Positions 11,651 to 23,505 of a stretch of 64,000 nt of DNA are shown in pieces (positions within the stretch are counted from its first letter, which is position 1; each line of letters starts with the position of its first letter). This stretch comes from Mytilus trossulus (taxonomy: Eukaryota > Mollusca > Bivalvia > Mytilida > Mytilidae): NCBI RefSeq assembly GCF_036588685.1, contig NC_086383.1, forward strand, positions 49,558,448 to 49,622,447, given 5' to 3'. The notes beneath the pieces were generated by a model. It had not been told where the DNA came from. It was given only the letters and a program-made list of their open reading frames with translations, and did no database searches. The translations under genes were made by a program, and so were the position numbers.

Positions 11651-13140
11651 TCGTGTGAAAATATATTCAAAAACGTTTTTGCGTTGAAATCAGATAGTAC
11701 AATTTGGAAATTAATTATAGATAGACATCAATATTTCCCAAAAAAAAAACTGAATTAAATTGTTGGACTGATAGAAGATTAGTTGTTTCTGTTATATTCG
11801 ACGTACCGTTTAACTTGTTTTCGCTATAAAGAAGGACAAAATTAATCATTTTCATTCTGGAAAGTTCGGAAGAAAGAAACTCGTGACAGAAAGTAGTTTT
11901 GTTTCATATTCGGTCATCTGTTTTATAATAAAAGTAAAAGAAAATACAGTAATGAAGTTTTTAGGGAAGATGAAAATGCAAGGAAGTTAGATTTGATTAC
12001 CGAAATGGGGAAAAAAATAACCGAAAACTGCTTTGTCATGAATGTGATGCGAGTCTCAACAGATAGATGAGACAGCAAAAACTGTTAAAATAACTGACAA
12101 ATAAATCAAGTTAAAAAAAATCTAAACAACAGGGGCACACAAACAAAATACTATAGACTTTTGTATACCAAAAAGACTCCACTGCGAAACTAAGTTTTTT
12201 TCTAATGATATTTATAAATAAATAGTTCCATATTTGTTTAAGGTACCACGATGATATCAACGTTTACTGTTGTCGTGGTGGGGAAATTGTGTTTGGTCAT
12301 ATTGATGAGAGAATGTAACCTGAAAAGCAAGACACAAAAAATTCGGGCGTTTGACTTTACAGAATTGTTAATTTTCCAGTAGATAGATTATTTAATTTCG
12401 CAATCGATATTAAAACAATGTTTTATAAGCAGTTTATCCAACCCCATAACACACCTTGACGAAGAGGGGTTAGTTTCCCGATTTTGTTCCATATCTTCCC
12501 ACTAATGAAATTATCAATTTGATAGTCACTCCAAATTTGTTAGATTTAAGAAATATTTTATGCAAGCCATATATTTGTTGAAAATGATAACAAATATATG
12601 GCCTGCTTGATTAATTTAGCTTCTTATATTACAAATATGGTGATTTAAAAAAAACATTCGCTGTAATACCAACAAAGAACACTGTTTCAATCATTTTCAT
12701 ATTAAGCTTTGGGCTTACTGCTTGTACTAGTATCATGAGTAATTACGATCTTAATTTGATGGTGTATCTGTGCTCCTGTCACTTTATACATCTTTTTTTT
12801 CTGTAGTGTTTCTTTCTTATAGTTTTTCGATGTACCATTGATCGTGAACAAGTGGTTCACCCCTCTTCCCTTGTGACATAGCAATAATACATGTCTCCTA
12901 AATCAGCAACCTTGGTAATGGATGTATTTTTATCAATTCTCTTGTTTTGTATGTTTTGTTTGTGTTATTGATTCAATAATATTATGCATAGGAACACGTT
13001 ATGATGACGGTCGTACACATTTTGTATTGGGACCACCAGTTCCAAAACCATATGACTGAGTAGTTTACCGACATATGAAATATATATATATATATAGATA
13101 TATTGTTGTGGTATAAGCTTGAACCCGCATCTCCTTTTAT
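11651..13140. other. no gene recognised
   Basis: AT-rich unique-looking sequence. A short (TA)n run is at 13,080-13,095. Small minus-strand frames at 12,702-12,884 and 12,965-13,150 have no recognisable domain. Confidence 0.45.
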
Positions 13141-13790
13141 TATACCCCACCCACCATGATATTAGAAGAGCATTATGTTTCTTGTATGTGCGTCCGTTTG
13201 TCCGTCCGTTCGTCCATTCATTCGTTCGTTCGTCCGTGCGTCCGTTCGTCTCGCTTCAGGTTAAAGTTTTTGGTCAAGGTAGTTTTTGATGAAGTTGTAG
13301 TCCAATCAACTCGACACTTAGTACAAATGTTTCCCATGATATGATCTTTCTAATTTTAATGCCAAATTAAAGTATTGACCCCAATTTCAGGGTCCACTGA
13401 ACAAAGAAAAAGATATTACTAATCTCAGGTTAAAATTTTGGTTAAAGTTTTTTGTCAAAGTAGTTTTTGAAGAAGTTGTTGTCCAATCAACTTGAAACTT
13501 AATACACATGTTTCCCATGATATGATCTTTCTTCTAGCTTTAATGTCAAATTAAAATTTGATCCCAATTTCAAGGTCCACTGAACAAAGAAAAAGATAAT
13601 GTGAAGCTCAGGTTAAAGTTTTGGTTAAAGTTTCTGGTCAAGGTAGTTTTTGATGAAGTTGAAGTCCAATCAACTTGAAACTTAATACACATGTTTCCTA
13701 TGAAATTATCTTTCTTATTTTAATGCCAAATGAAAGTATTGACCGCATTTGTACGGTCCACTGAACATGTATAATGATAGTGCGAGTGTG
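13140..13790 (+). repeat. GTCCG-rich repeat with three ~170-bp tandem units
   Basis: A cgtccgttcg-type microsatellite head (13,189-13,250) leads into three units starting near 13,258, 13,431 and 13,607. Each has caggttaaagtttt, gaagttg.agtccaatcaac, catgtttcc.atga and ggtccactgaac. A reversed, shorter copy is at 28,655-28,985. Confidence 0.85.
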
Positions 13791-14088
13791 GCATATGTGT
13801 ACTATGGACAGCTTATTGTTAATTATTATTAAACGATTCGATTCGAGAATCACAAACATGCGGGTAAACTGAGATTATATGCTCTGTGTGACTTTTTGGC
13901 AAGAAAACGTATAGTGCCTAGAAAATCAGCCTAACAATGGTAGAGAAGATCTGATTATATCTTTTCTCCTAAACAGATGCTGGAACATGATATTTTTATT
14001 TCCAAATTCTACAGCAACGACATCTAGAATTACTCAGACGTACGAAACACCAAAATCTACATACGCCTTATCCCCTACTCTAAGTATA

Positions 14089-14820
14089 GCTTATGGAACG
14101 CCAACACTGTCTTATTGTGCCAATTTTTCATTATATGTTGTGCATTTACCTTGATATGTTGTGCATTTACCTTTATATGATGTGCATTTACCTTTATATG
14201 ATGTGCACTTATCATCATATGATGTGCAAACACCTTTATATGATGCGCAAATATCCTTATATAATGTGCAAACATCATTATCTGATGTGCAAACATCATT
14301 ATATGATGTGCAAACATCATTATATGATGTGTAAACGTACTTATATGATGTACAAACATACTTATATGATGCACATATATACTTATATGATGTGCAAATA
14401 TACTTATATGATGTGCAAATGTACTTATATGATGTGCAAACATTCTTATTTGATGTGAAAATATACTTATATTATGTTGAAAGATCCTTATATGATGTGC
14501 AAATATACTTATATGCTGTGCAAATATACTTATATGATGTGTACATATCATTATATGATGTGTACATATCATTATATGATGTGTACATATCATTATATGA
14601 TGTGCAGTTTCCCTTATATTATGTGCAAACATCTTTATATGATGTGTTTGTGTCATTATATTGTGTGCTTGTAATCTTATATTATGTGGTTTTATTTACT
14701 TCATTATGTGATGTCGAAACGTCATTATATGATGTGCTTTCATCGTCGTTATGGTCAATGAACATGATTACGATTAGAATGATTACTGTCTACGTCATAA
14801 CTGATTCCGATCTGCTTCTG
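14089..14820 (+). mobile_element. ~730-bp element with 21-bp minisatellite core, copy A
   Basis: A unique left arm beginning ttatggaacgccaacactgt is followed by about 30 head-to-tail units of 21 bp (consensus cttatatgatgtgcaaatata). A unique right arm runs from the catcgtcgttatggtcaatg segment to gattccgatctgcttctg. A second copy of almost equal length sits in opposite orientation at 19,932-20,660. Because 21 is a multiple of three, several frames stay open as His/Met/Tyr-rich repeats (up to 193 residues); these are not believed to be genes. Confidence 0.85.
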
Positions 14821-16425
14821 CGGAGTAACCGTTACTACTAATTAGGATCAAATCTGTTGCTACCGTTTGGAAAATGGTTGAGCTTTGAGATAAAACTTGG
14901 CATATTAATACCTCGTTTTAAGATGCGAAAAATCACATCTGATATTGTTGGAAAATTGTAAAAATATAAATGAATTGCAAAGTTTTGTTTAAATCGTAGG
15001 TCTTATATAATAAACATACGGAGTCTACAATACGGTTTAGGTTATCAAATTTAATAAATAATTCTTTTATGTCATGCTCTATGATCATTTTAACGAGGGA
15101 AGGCATTATATTTGTCAATTTCGGTATACCTAACGTTAGTAATTTTTCTATAAGTATTTAATACACGAAGTTTATTATTTTCATTTATGTAAATAGTGCC
15201 TTTCTGATCATTTTAGCTGTTCGAGTTTCTCTTTATATATTCTTAAGATAGACACAAACAGTTGGGAATTAAACGGACTCTGATAGAGTAATTACTCATA
15301 TAAGGAACTGGTCATTTGTAACCCCAAAAAAATAGGGGATAGGAAAAGTGGCATTCAATTGTATATAGTTATAAATTTGCCGCGGTATAATGTTATGCCG
15401 AATTCTTCGTCAACCGTAGGCATCAATCTTTACGTCTCGTTTTGCTCACCTGAATTGTTAAAACCTGAAAACTTAGTTTCAACAATTTCTCCTAGCAGAG
15501 AATTTTTTATCGGATGCTATTATTGAAAGAAGGTGTGGTGAATATTAATGAAATCCAAACTAAGTTCCCTGAAGTCGCAAACTTTTATACTTCAGTACTT
15601 TGATTATATATGTTCTTGTCTATACCTTGCAAGAAAAGGTTTCTCTATTATTAGTTATCAAGATAAAAGCCAATAGAACAACAAAACTATGAAAAGCCAA
15701 AACTGCCCAAAATGTACCTTTACTATAGAGTATATTCAGACACATTGCACTATTTTTATTTTTTTTTTTTAATATATTATGTTTCCAGGATAAACGCAAA
15801 ATATTAAAAGCCGCTGCCGTAAATCTTCACTTTGAAAAATTCAAAACACCACTCTCTATCTGTAATAGAACAACAGGTGTCAGTAAAAAAATATGCAGTG
15901 TTTTAAGTTCATTTAGACAGCAGATTAAAAACGCTCAATCCTCTGGTTTTGTTGGATTGATAAACAACCTCAAAAATTTAAAGGCTGAAATGTAATATAT
16001 ACAAGGACAGCAAATAAAATGACGTGTTGTCAGATCCTTGTATCCAAAGCTTAAACAGATGATCTGTACATTATATATTAATAAATAAAGGTGTTAGATG
16101 AGGGAAGGAGCACGTGTATTTCCTTGTTCGAAATTAAAAAAAAAACAAAAAAAACATGGTTTATTTCTTTTTAAGTTTCATCATTGTTTTATTTTTCCCC
16201 ATTTTAAATGGAAACAAACTATTTCGCTTCCCTTCTAAAATAGATAAAATCTCTTTCAAGAAATTTAGAATCCAACATTTACAAAACAACTCCCCCCTTC
16301 ACATAAAAAATATCAATGGTCGGTACGTTAGCCCTGTTTAATTTAGTCTAGAGGTGAATACTAGTATATGAGCGGCTTCACACGAAACCTTTTATATTGC
16401 GGGTTACTGCATGTCTATATAGCTA
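14821..16425. other. no gene recognised
   Basis: AT-rich sequence with no repeat or exon I can name. Small open frames (14,933-15,118 minus, 16,156-16,341 plus) are unsupported. Confidence 0.45.
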
Positions 16426-16427
16426 GT

Positions 16428-16720
16428 GGTGTTACTTTCGTCGTAGCTTGTTTGCCTTAAGAGAGAGAGGTCGTTGGTTCGAACCCCGGCCGGGTCAAAA
16501 CCAAAGACTTTAAAATTCATATTTACACGCTGCTTCACAGCTAATTAAATAAGCACCCGGGATTAAGGATTAAGAGCAAAAGCTGGTCGGCTCGGAATCA
16601 GAAAAATGTGTCCGGATAAGGTGATATGCATGTCTTCCTTCGGTATGCTACTTTTGAACTAGCCCAGGGTGTCGGTCTAGTACAAAACAGGGTTAATATT
16701 CATATATCACATTATTAACA
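16428..16720 (+). repeat. probable tRNA-derived SINE
   Basis: A tRNA-like head carries a perfect box B, GGTTCGAACCC, at 16,476-16,486. It is followed by a non-tRNA body containing taagcacccgggattaagg and gctggtcggctcggaa. Box A is weaker (tagctagtggtg). No acceptor stem or anticodon arm supports a functional tRNA. Confidence 0.5.
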
Positions 16721-16904
16721 TGTTCTTGTACGAATATGCATATATCAATTTGCCGCTGGACCTCAAGATTCCACCCATAATCATCTATAGTTGAAACTGT
16801 GAAATATATGCACAAAAACATGATAAAAAGCTGCACGTAAATGTAAGGAACCGAGTTCAGGTTCATTCCTTATCTTCTTTAATCCGTTTCGGGTGAAAGG
16901 AATG

Positions 16905-17318
16905 GGCGCTCGGTGGTCGAGTGGTTACATTGTCATTTCGTGGCCTTTCATAGATAAATATGCGGTATGAGCTTTGATCATTGTTGAAGGCCGTACGGTA
17001 ACCTATTATTGTTAATTTCTGTGTCATTTTGACCTCTTGTGGAGAGTTGTCTCTTTAGCAGTCAAAACACATCTTCTTTTTTATAAGTAGTCGAACTGCT
17101 GTATCACTAGCATGTCAACACTAAAGGTGTGCGATTTCAAATCCCGCACGTGGCAGGTAAGCTCGATTCCAATCTTAATTGATCAGAATTGTCTGTTTTC
17201 CAAACGAAGGTCAGGGGGTCTCTCCGGGCACTTCCGCTCTCTCCACCAATATAAACTCACCGCCACGAAATAGCATGAAAGTGTTGAAAGTGGCGCTAAA
17301 TAACAGTCAATCAATCTC
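16905..17318 (+). mobile_element. tRNA-derived SINE split by a later insertion
   Basis: The head ggtggtcgagtggttac (a box A typical of Leu/Ser-type tRNAs) at 16,912-16,928 is separated from its continuation gtcgaactgctgtatcacta at 17,089. The intervening ~155 bp is a copy of the 'gatgtggtatga' repeat. The SINE then resumes with a box B-like gatttcaaatcc (17,133-17,144), aaacgaaggtcagggggtc and ctctccgggcactt, and ends near gcgctaaataacagtcaatcaatc. Confidence 0.7.
16933..17088 (-). repeat. 'gatgtggtatga' dispersed repeat inserted in a SINE
   Basis: Contains cattgttgaaggccgtacgg, taatttctgtgtcattttga and cttgtggagagttgtctc. It interrupts the SINE described at 16,905-17,318. Confidence 0.75.
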
Positions 17319-17737
17319 CCATACCGGTATACTTATGGCCTCTAAATCTATATATTTAGTCTCATAAAGTCAATGTATGACATCAGTATACAGAGATAAA
17401 AATAATAACTATTTACAGTATACTATACAAAACAAGAGAGAGAGAAGTTTCAAAATTACTGAGCCAGCTGGTGGACAAACGCATGTGTTTATATATTTTT
17501 TTTTATAAACGAACAAGCTGAAGTTGACATTTTATAGAAATCTTATACATCCTTCCTGTTTTCAAGTTTTCGTACATGGCTTAAAGTCTTATCGGATAAA
17601 ATTTGTTTTTTGTCATATTAAAATTTCCCGTTTTAGTAACAACAATTCCCAAATAGTTATATTGCTTTATTATCTCAATGTTAGTATCATTGTAAGAAAA
17701 TCGGAGATTTTTTGGCTTCCGTCCAAAAAAAAACCCA

Positions 17738-18057
17738 CTAAGACTTTAATTTTGTCAACTTTTCTTTCAAGTTCCAAGCCTTACAATAATCATGGAAAGG
17801 ATTGAGTTGAGTCTGCAGGTCCTGAGCTGTTTCAGCCAACAACACCGTGTTATCTGCAAACAATTTAACAAAACACTTAAGAAATATTTCTAATTTTCTT
17901 TCCAGATCTTCTTGTATAGTTCTGTTTAGTCCTGTAATATTATTAGTCACTAAGAAATCATTTTAGTCAATCAAAAGTAAATAGAATAGGATAGGTGATA
18001 CGTTTTCTCCTTGTCGAACACCATTGTCACAAGCAAGCAAAGTATTCCGAATTATAA
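17738..18057 (-). pseudogene. LINE-type reverse transcriptase fragment
   Basis: On the minus strand, reading from about 18,057 downward, the translation contains DNGVRQGENVSPILF, then an in-frame stop, then NDFLVTNNITGL and later FADNTVLLAETAQDLQTQL. These match the conserved 'NGVRQGE-LSP-LF' and 'FADDTVLL' blocks of non-LTR retrotransposon reverse transcriptases. The catalytic second Asp of FADD is Asn here. The in-frame stop and the lack of endonuclease or other domains show a dead, truncated copy. Confidence 0.75.
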
Positions 18058-18067
18058 TTACTACCGT

Positions 18068-18544
18068 GTATCATCGGTACAGCGGATATAGCTTTATAGG
18101 TACTTCGAAGCGTGAAAAACTATATACCGTACATTTATTTAACTATGCACCGTACAGAAGGATTCATATGGTCAGCTATACACAACGCTTCTTATCGGAA
18201 TAAAATATCGAAAAATAACATATATACAAAATATATCAACGCCAACAGTGGCCTTCTATCAGAAAAAGGGATGCAGTGAATATAGAATCATATCGGATGA
18301 GACGAGCGTCAACTTCTTTGACAAGTATTTGCACATGTTTTAGTAAGGATCCTTGTTTTGGGCAAATAGTGAGACTTCTCTAATCAATAACCTACCACCA
18401 AATCATTTCTTAAAACAACAAATATTTTTAGATTGAAGTACATATTGATATAATGTAAACATAACAAAGATTTGCGTACCGTGTCAGATGAAAAATCGAT
18501 CACGACCCCTTGGTTAGTACCTATATCCGCTGTACCGATGATAC
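18068..18544. repeat. 23-bp perfect inverted repeat enclosing ~430 bp
   Basis: gtatcatcggtacagcgg(atata) at 18,068-18,090 is exactly inverted at 18,522-18,544. Similarity continues to ggtact after an 8-base indel. The minus strand between 18,384 and 18,593 has a 69-codon frame followed by a GTACGC donor-like site, which is too weak to call an exon. Confidence 0.7.
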
Positions 18545-19024
18545 AAGGAGATGCCAGCGAGTGGGCAAGTGTTGAAACAAAAAGTGATGACACAGTAATA
18601 AGGTGGACACAGTAATGACAAAGTTAATGCTTTTTATTCAATTTTTTTTTAAAGAGACGAAAAAGAGGAACAAAATGCAAAAGACGGGCGTCACCCCATT
18701 CATATCATCTCGGTTGGAAAATAAAAATATTAAATACCCTAAATTGGAAAAAGTGTGGCAAAGTGTGATTTTCAGTGTTTTTTCCCCCTTTAAACTCAAT
18801 AACTGTATCGTCAACGTAAAATCCGTTGCCATTTCCGAAAAGGATCAAATAAGTACCACAACGGTAAAATCCGTTCTAGTCGGACGAAAAAATTAAATCT
18901 AAAACACTTCGGAAGGAATCAACCCTTCATATCTCAGAAATCGTTGACGCTACTCCAAATTTGTTGACATACTAGTACTCATGTTTCAGAATTTTATTAG
19001 CATTTAAAAAATCTCCATTAAAGT

Positions 19025-19170
19025 TGAAAATAAACAATCTGTATATGCCAATATGTGCTCATTGTTGAAGACCGTATGGTGACCTATAGTTATTCATTTC
19101 TGTGTTATTTGGTCTGTTGTGGAGAGCTGTCTCATTAGCAAAGATACCACTTTTCTTTTTTTTTATAATT
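19025..19170 (-). repeat. 'gatgtggtatga' dispersed repeat
   Basis: Contains ctcattgttgaagaccgtat, ctgtgttatttggtctgttg and gagctgtctcattagcaaag, ending in an A/T-rich tail. Confidence 0.7.
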
Positions 19171-19615
19171 ACCCACATAGCCATTTCGCATTTCGTGGGC
19201 ACTACGTCGACTAAGCTTTCAGTCTTCGAAATTGTTGGGTATTTTCTCACATAATTGGCGTTTTCTGTGGAAAAAAGATTGGTTCAAAGACAAATTAAAA
19301 GTCCTTTAACACATATTTCCGACTTGGTATGGTTTTAGAGGAGTTGCGGCTAAATGAAATCGATCTCTTCCTTTAGTAGCATAGATTATATGATAAACTA
19401 GATTTAATATCATTGTACATAATTATTCAATACTATATTATACATCGTACCATTTACAGATTAATATTACTAGTATTCAATAACATTTCATAAAACAAAC
19501 CATCTCGCTATAGTATGCATTAGTAGATAATTTTATATTGTTATTGTTATGAAATATTTTCGAAACATACTGTGATTTCAATGGTGTCTTTTGCAATGAA
19601 TAGAAATAAGCAGAT

Positions 19616-19755
19616 GTGGTATGAGAGCCACTGAAACAACTCTCCATCCAAGTCATAGTTTTTAAGAGGAAACAATTAATTTATAGGTCATAGTACGACC
19701 TTCAACACGGAGCATATGCTTAAACCGAATAGAAAGCTATAAAAGGCTCTTAAAT
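19616..19755 (+). repeat. 'gatgtggtatga' dispersed repeat, long subfamily
   Basis: Starts gatgtggtatgagagccact, then caactctccatccaagtcat and ccttcaacacggagc, ending agctataaaaggctc. Confidence 0.7.
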
Positions 19756-19931
19756 TGTTATCATATTCTCCACAGCCGGGAATTTCTTCAACTAGCTCCT
19801 GTATTAACTGATCTTAATCTTCAACCGAAATTTTTGAAACGTTGATTTTGTGAAATTGCTTTGTCTCATTTTCAATATAAATTGCACTTTCGCTAGCGAT
19901 TGACACATATTTGAGCCGGGTTAATAGTTTA

Positions 19932-20660
19932 CAGAAGCAGATTGGAATCAGTTATGACGTAGACAGTAATCATTCTAATCGTAATCATGTTCATTGACCA
20001 TAACGACGATGAAAGCACAACATATAATGACGTTTCGACATCATATAATGACGTTTCGACATCATATAATGAAGTAAATCTAACCACATAATATAAGATT
20101 ACAAACACATAATATAATGACACAACCACATCATATAAAGATGTTTGTACGTAATATAAGGGAAACTGCACATCATATAATGATATGTACACACCATATA
20201 AGGATCTTTGCACATCATATAAGTATATTTGCACATCAGATAAGGATCTTTGCACATAATATAAGTACATTTGCACATCATACAATAATGTTTGCACATC
20301 CTATAAGAATGTTTGCACATCATATAAGTATATGTGCACATCATATAAGTATATTTGCACATCATATAAGTATATATGCACATCATATAAGTATGTTTGC
20401 ACATAATATAATGATGTCTGCACATAATATAATGATGTTTGCACATCATATAAGGATATTTGAACATCATATAAAGATCTTTGCACATCATATAAGGATG
20501 TTTGCACATCATATAAAGGTTTTTGCACATCATATAATGACAAGTGCACATCATATAAAGGTAAAAGCACAGCGTATAAAGGTAAATGCACATCATATAA
20601 AGGTCAAAGCACATCATATAATGAAAATGTTCTTAACAAGACAGTGTTGGCGTTCCATAA
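19932..20660 (-). mobile_element. ~730-bp element with 21-bp minisatellite core, copy B
   Basis: Inverted relative to copy A at 14,089-14,820. The plus strand here begins cagaagcagattggaatcag and ends acagtgttggcgttccataa. The same terminal arms, the same 21-bp unit and near-identical length are present. Similarity to copy A ends abruptly at both outer edges, defining the element. It has no clear terminal inverted repeats and no obvious target duplication. Confidence 0.85.
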
Positions 20661-21130
20661 TAGCTGATAAAAACTTAGTTTTCGTTTCAGGAGTTGTTAC
20701 CTTAAACAATAACGACAAACCACAATACACGCGTTTTTAAATATCAGCACAACAACTTTAAATCTGCGAATTTGCGAAATAAAATTGAGAATGGAAATGG
20801 CAATGTGTCAAAGAGACAACAACCCGACCATAGAACAGACAACAGCAGAAGGTCACCAACAGGTTTTCAATGCAGCGAGTAAGTATTTGTGCTTTGCATG
20901 CCTGGATACGAACTCATGCTATTGATATATCGAGACGACACGGCCACCTAGAATGAACAAAAATTCAGCTTTCGGTGGCCTAGTATTATACCTTTCCTCG
21001 TCAATAGAATCTAGAATCTAGGGCCCGCTATATAAGGATGAAGATGGAAGTGATTGCAGACTAGCTAAATTGACTGTTGTAAAGGATCGTAAGATACAGT
21101 CACAGATACAGATACAGAAATAAGTATTGT
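20661..21130. other. non-coding stretch with a partial dispersed repeat
   Basis: At 20,785-20,895 is a 'gaatggaaatggcaatgtgt / caaagagacaacaacccgac' repeat, also seen at 38,095, 39,072, 48,305 (reversed) and 49,965. Nothing else was recognised. Confidence 0.6.
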
Positions 21131-21318
21131 GAATTCATTTGTTTTCGTTGGATACCAATTTTCGTGGGTTTCGTGGGTACAGTAGAACCACGAATTCAAA
21201 TGTTAAACGAAATACAAGTCTTCTATATGCTTCGTAATCAGAGATTGGCAAAACAACGAAATCAAAAAAGTTTCTCACAATCCACGAAAATTAATACGCA
21301 CGAAAATAAATGAATTCA
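21131..21318. mobile_element. 188-bp palindromic MITE-like element
   Basis: The left arm (21,131-21,167) is gaattcatttgttttcgttg followed by a segment ending attttcgtgg. The right arm (21,283-21,318) is its near-complete reverse complement: ccacgaaaatt...acgaaaataaatgaattc. Shorter inverted tcgtggg/ccacga motifs occur between the arms. Confidence 0.7.
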
Positions 21319-22385
21319 TACTATAGTAGTATTTGAAAAGTAAGTCTAAACAAGTGACAACTATACGCAGATCCATCAGTTTGATCGCTAGTGAATGTGA
21401 TACACGACTGAAAACACGTTCTATATTCATAATAACTCTAAATATTAGCACAACACTCTTTAATCTGCGTTCTTCCCTAGCCGGAACCAAACGCATGCTA
21501 TTTACATATCGAAACAACTTAACTACACGATTTTTGTTTATATTTTTAACAGATCCATAACCTATAATCAACAAAATACAATCATTCCAGGTTTTTATCA
21601 TTGTGACGTTAATAAACATTCAACAGAGTATCATGTAACATGTAAAAAATAAGTGAAATGATAGAGATGCAGTGAGCGATGTTCATTATCTGATAAATAG
21701 TTTCCATGCGTTTTCATTTGATAATAAAATTGTTAACAGTTGTGAAGTGATTTGGTGTATATAATGTGGTGTTTTTTCAGAATCAATTTTCACTGTTTGA
21801 ATTCAACGTTTGCATCTCGTTTATTTCAGCACGTTTTTATCCCTCGCACTTGCGATTTGTGGTTGACGAGGAACTAACTAAATATGTCGTGGTTACGATT
21901 ACTGCATTCGGAAAAGCTATCGGTGAATTAAGTACTGGAAGCCAATAATGCAATAAAAGTACATTTCTAAAGATTTTGATAAGAAAAAGGATTTCTTTTA
22001 AAAGAAAGTCAATGTTCAAGTGTATTGTAGTAAATCTTAGACTTTCAAGTATATAAAACATATTCAACCTTTTTTTTCAATTTGCCCTTGAACAAGTATG
22101 AGTGAGCCATTGCATCACATATCGTCCGTCATTTGCCCATTTACACACATTTTACTAACTCCTCTAAAATCTAAAACATTGAAAACCTGACCTTCTTTTT
22201 TCGTATCTGACATGGCAACCGCAAGCAATTTTGGGTAGGGTGAAGTTTGGCGCCTATTCAAACGATTTGTTTGCACCTGTCCTAAGTCAGGAACCTAATG
22301 TTCAGTGGTTGTCGTTTGTTGTTGTGGTTCATAATTGTTTCTCGTTTTTCGTTTTTCCTGTTTGAATGGTTTTACACTAGTAGTT
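21319..22385. other. no gene recognised
   Basis: Overlapping opposite-strand small frames (21,275-21,619 minus, 21,333-21,560 plus, 21,837-22,067 minus) have no recognisable domain or splice context. Confidence 0.4.
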
Positions 22386-22387
22386 TT

Positions 22388-22525
22388 TGGGGCCCTTTAT
22401 AGCTTGCTGTGTGATTTGAGCCCGATGTGGAAGGCCTTATTTTGACATATAATGGTTTACCTTTACAAATTGGGACTTAGTTGGAGAGTTGTCTCATTGG
22501 AACTCATATCACATCTTCTTATATT
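22388..22525 (-). repeat. 'ggccctttatagc' dispersed repeat
   Basis: Begins ggggccctttatagcttgct and ends gagttgtctcattggaactc...acatcttc. Same subfamily as 4,203-4,360. Confidence 0.75.
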
Positions 22526-23493
22526 TATTTTTAAAATGTCTACTGCGCTCTAAACAAAGTCTTAATGTTTTTTTTAACAATTCTTCACAAAGTTAAAGGT
22601 TTTAGATAAGTTCAACTTCATATGAAAGATGTTTGGAAATGTTCTTTGAAGTACTTTTCCTCCCGCAGTCATCATATGCCATACCCAGGTCAGTTTTGAT
22701 ACAATGGTGCAATCAAACCCGTTGGGATTTCCGAATTTTTATCTTTTTTTCTTTTTATTTTTCTTATAAAGATACCAATAATTATATTTGTCAGTGGTTT
22801 TAAATGTTTACTCAGCTAGATTTCAAAGTCTAAATATTTTCAAACAACTCTACCCAAAGTTCAAGGTTTTCAATATATTCATGTTATTTGGGTCTATTTA
22901 AGTTCTATGGGACTCTCGGAAAGTTAACTGAACTTTGCAGGAATGATATTCTGTAGGTCGAGTCTTTGATCATGTTGATATAAAAAGGTCCGAAACAGAC
23001 GTCACCATGGACACGGTGTCGTCTGATAGGGCAGGTGTCCCCTCATCACCAGACATGTTTGGATTTATGAGTTTGACTGTCCCTTTGATATCTTTCGTCC
23101 CTCTCTTGATAAAAATCATTTTTTTCCACTCCGGCTAGTTTTAAAATATGGCATTCCCTTCTTAGTCGGGTGAACTACATTTTATTTGATATTGCAATAA
23201 TATAATTCTGATAAAAGTACAGTACAGGATCGGAATTGCCGGATTCTATCGAGCATAAAGAGTTTAAAACAAATTAGATTGGCAAGTTGTCATTTGTCTC
23301 AATTGGGTATATATCTAGATGAACGAGACAGCTTCCTTGGATCATTCAATTTTTAGACTTTGCTTCCGAGTTTTCTTGTCTTAAGACAACCGGCATTGTC
23401 AAAGCAATGTACAGAAAACCTAAGAATAATTAATACGAGTTGAAAAACGATGAAAAATTTGTATGAATAGTAAATCTTCTTTATCAATTTCAG
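22526..23493. other. upstream region of the first Mab-21-like gene
   Basis: A short 3'-tip fragment of a retroelement (tatgagtttgactgtccctt, tcgtccctct) is at 23,067-23,105. The region ends in a 3' splice site, ttatcaatttcag, at 23,481-23,493. The leader exon and promoter were not located. Confidence 0.45.
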
Positions 23494-23505
23494 CTTCCAT
23501 AAGAT

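Noticed and set aside
14075..14841. Long open frames (up to 193 residues) rich in His, Met and Tyr on both strands
   Set aside because: They are a consequence of a 21-bp tandem unit (divisible by three) staying open in several frames. No splice, start or domain evidence exists.
16428..16500. Possible functional tRNA gene with GGTTCGAACCC
   Set aside because: No paired acceptor stem or anticodon arm, and it is continuous with a non-tRNA body typical of SINEs.
20099..20740. Open frames up to 207 residues on both strands
   Set aside because: Same 21-bp minisatellite in the inverted copy; repetitive and present in both directions.
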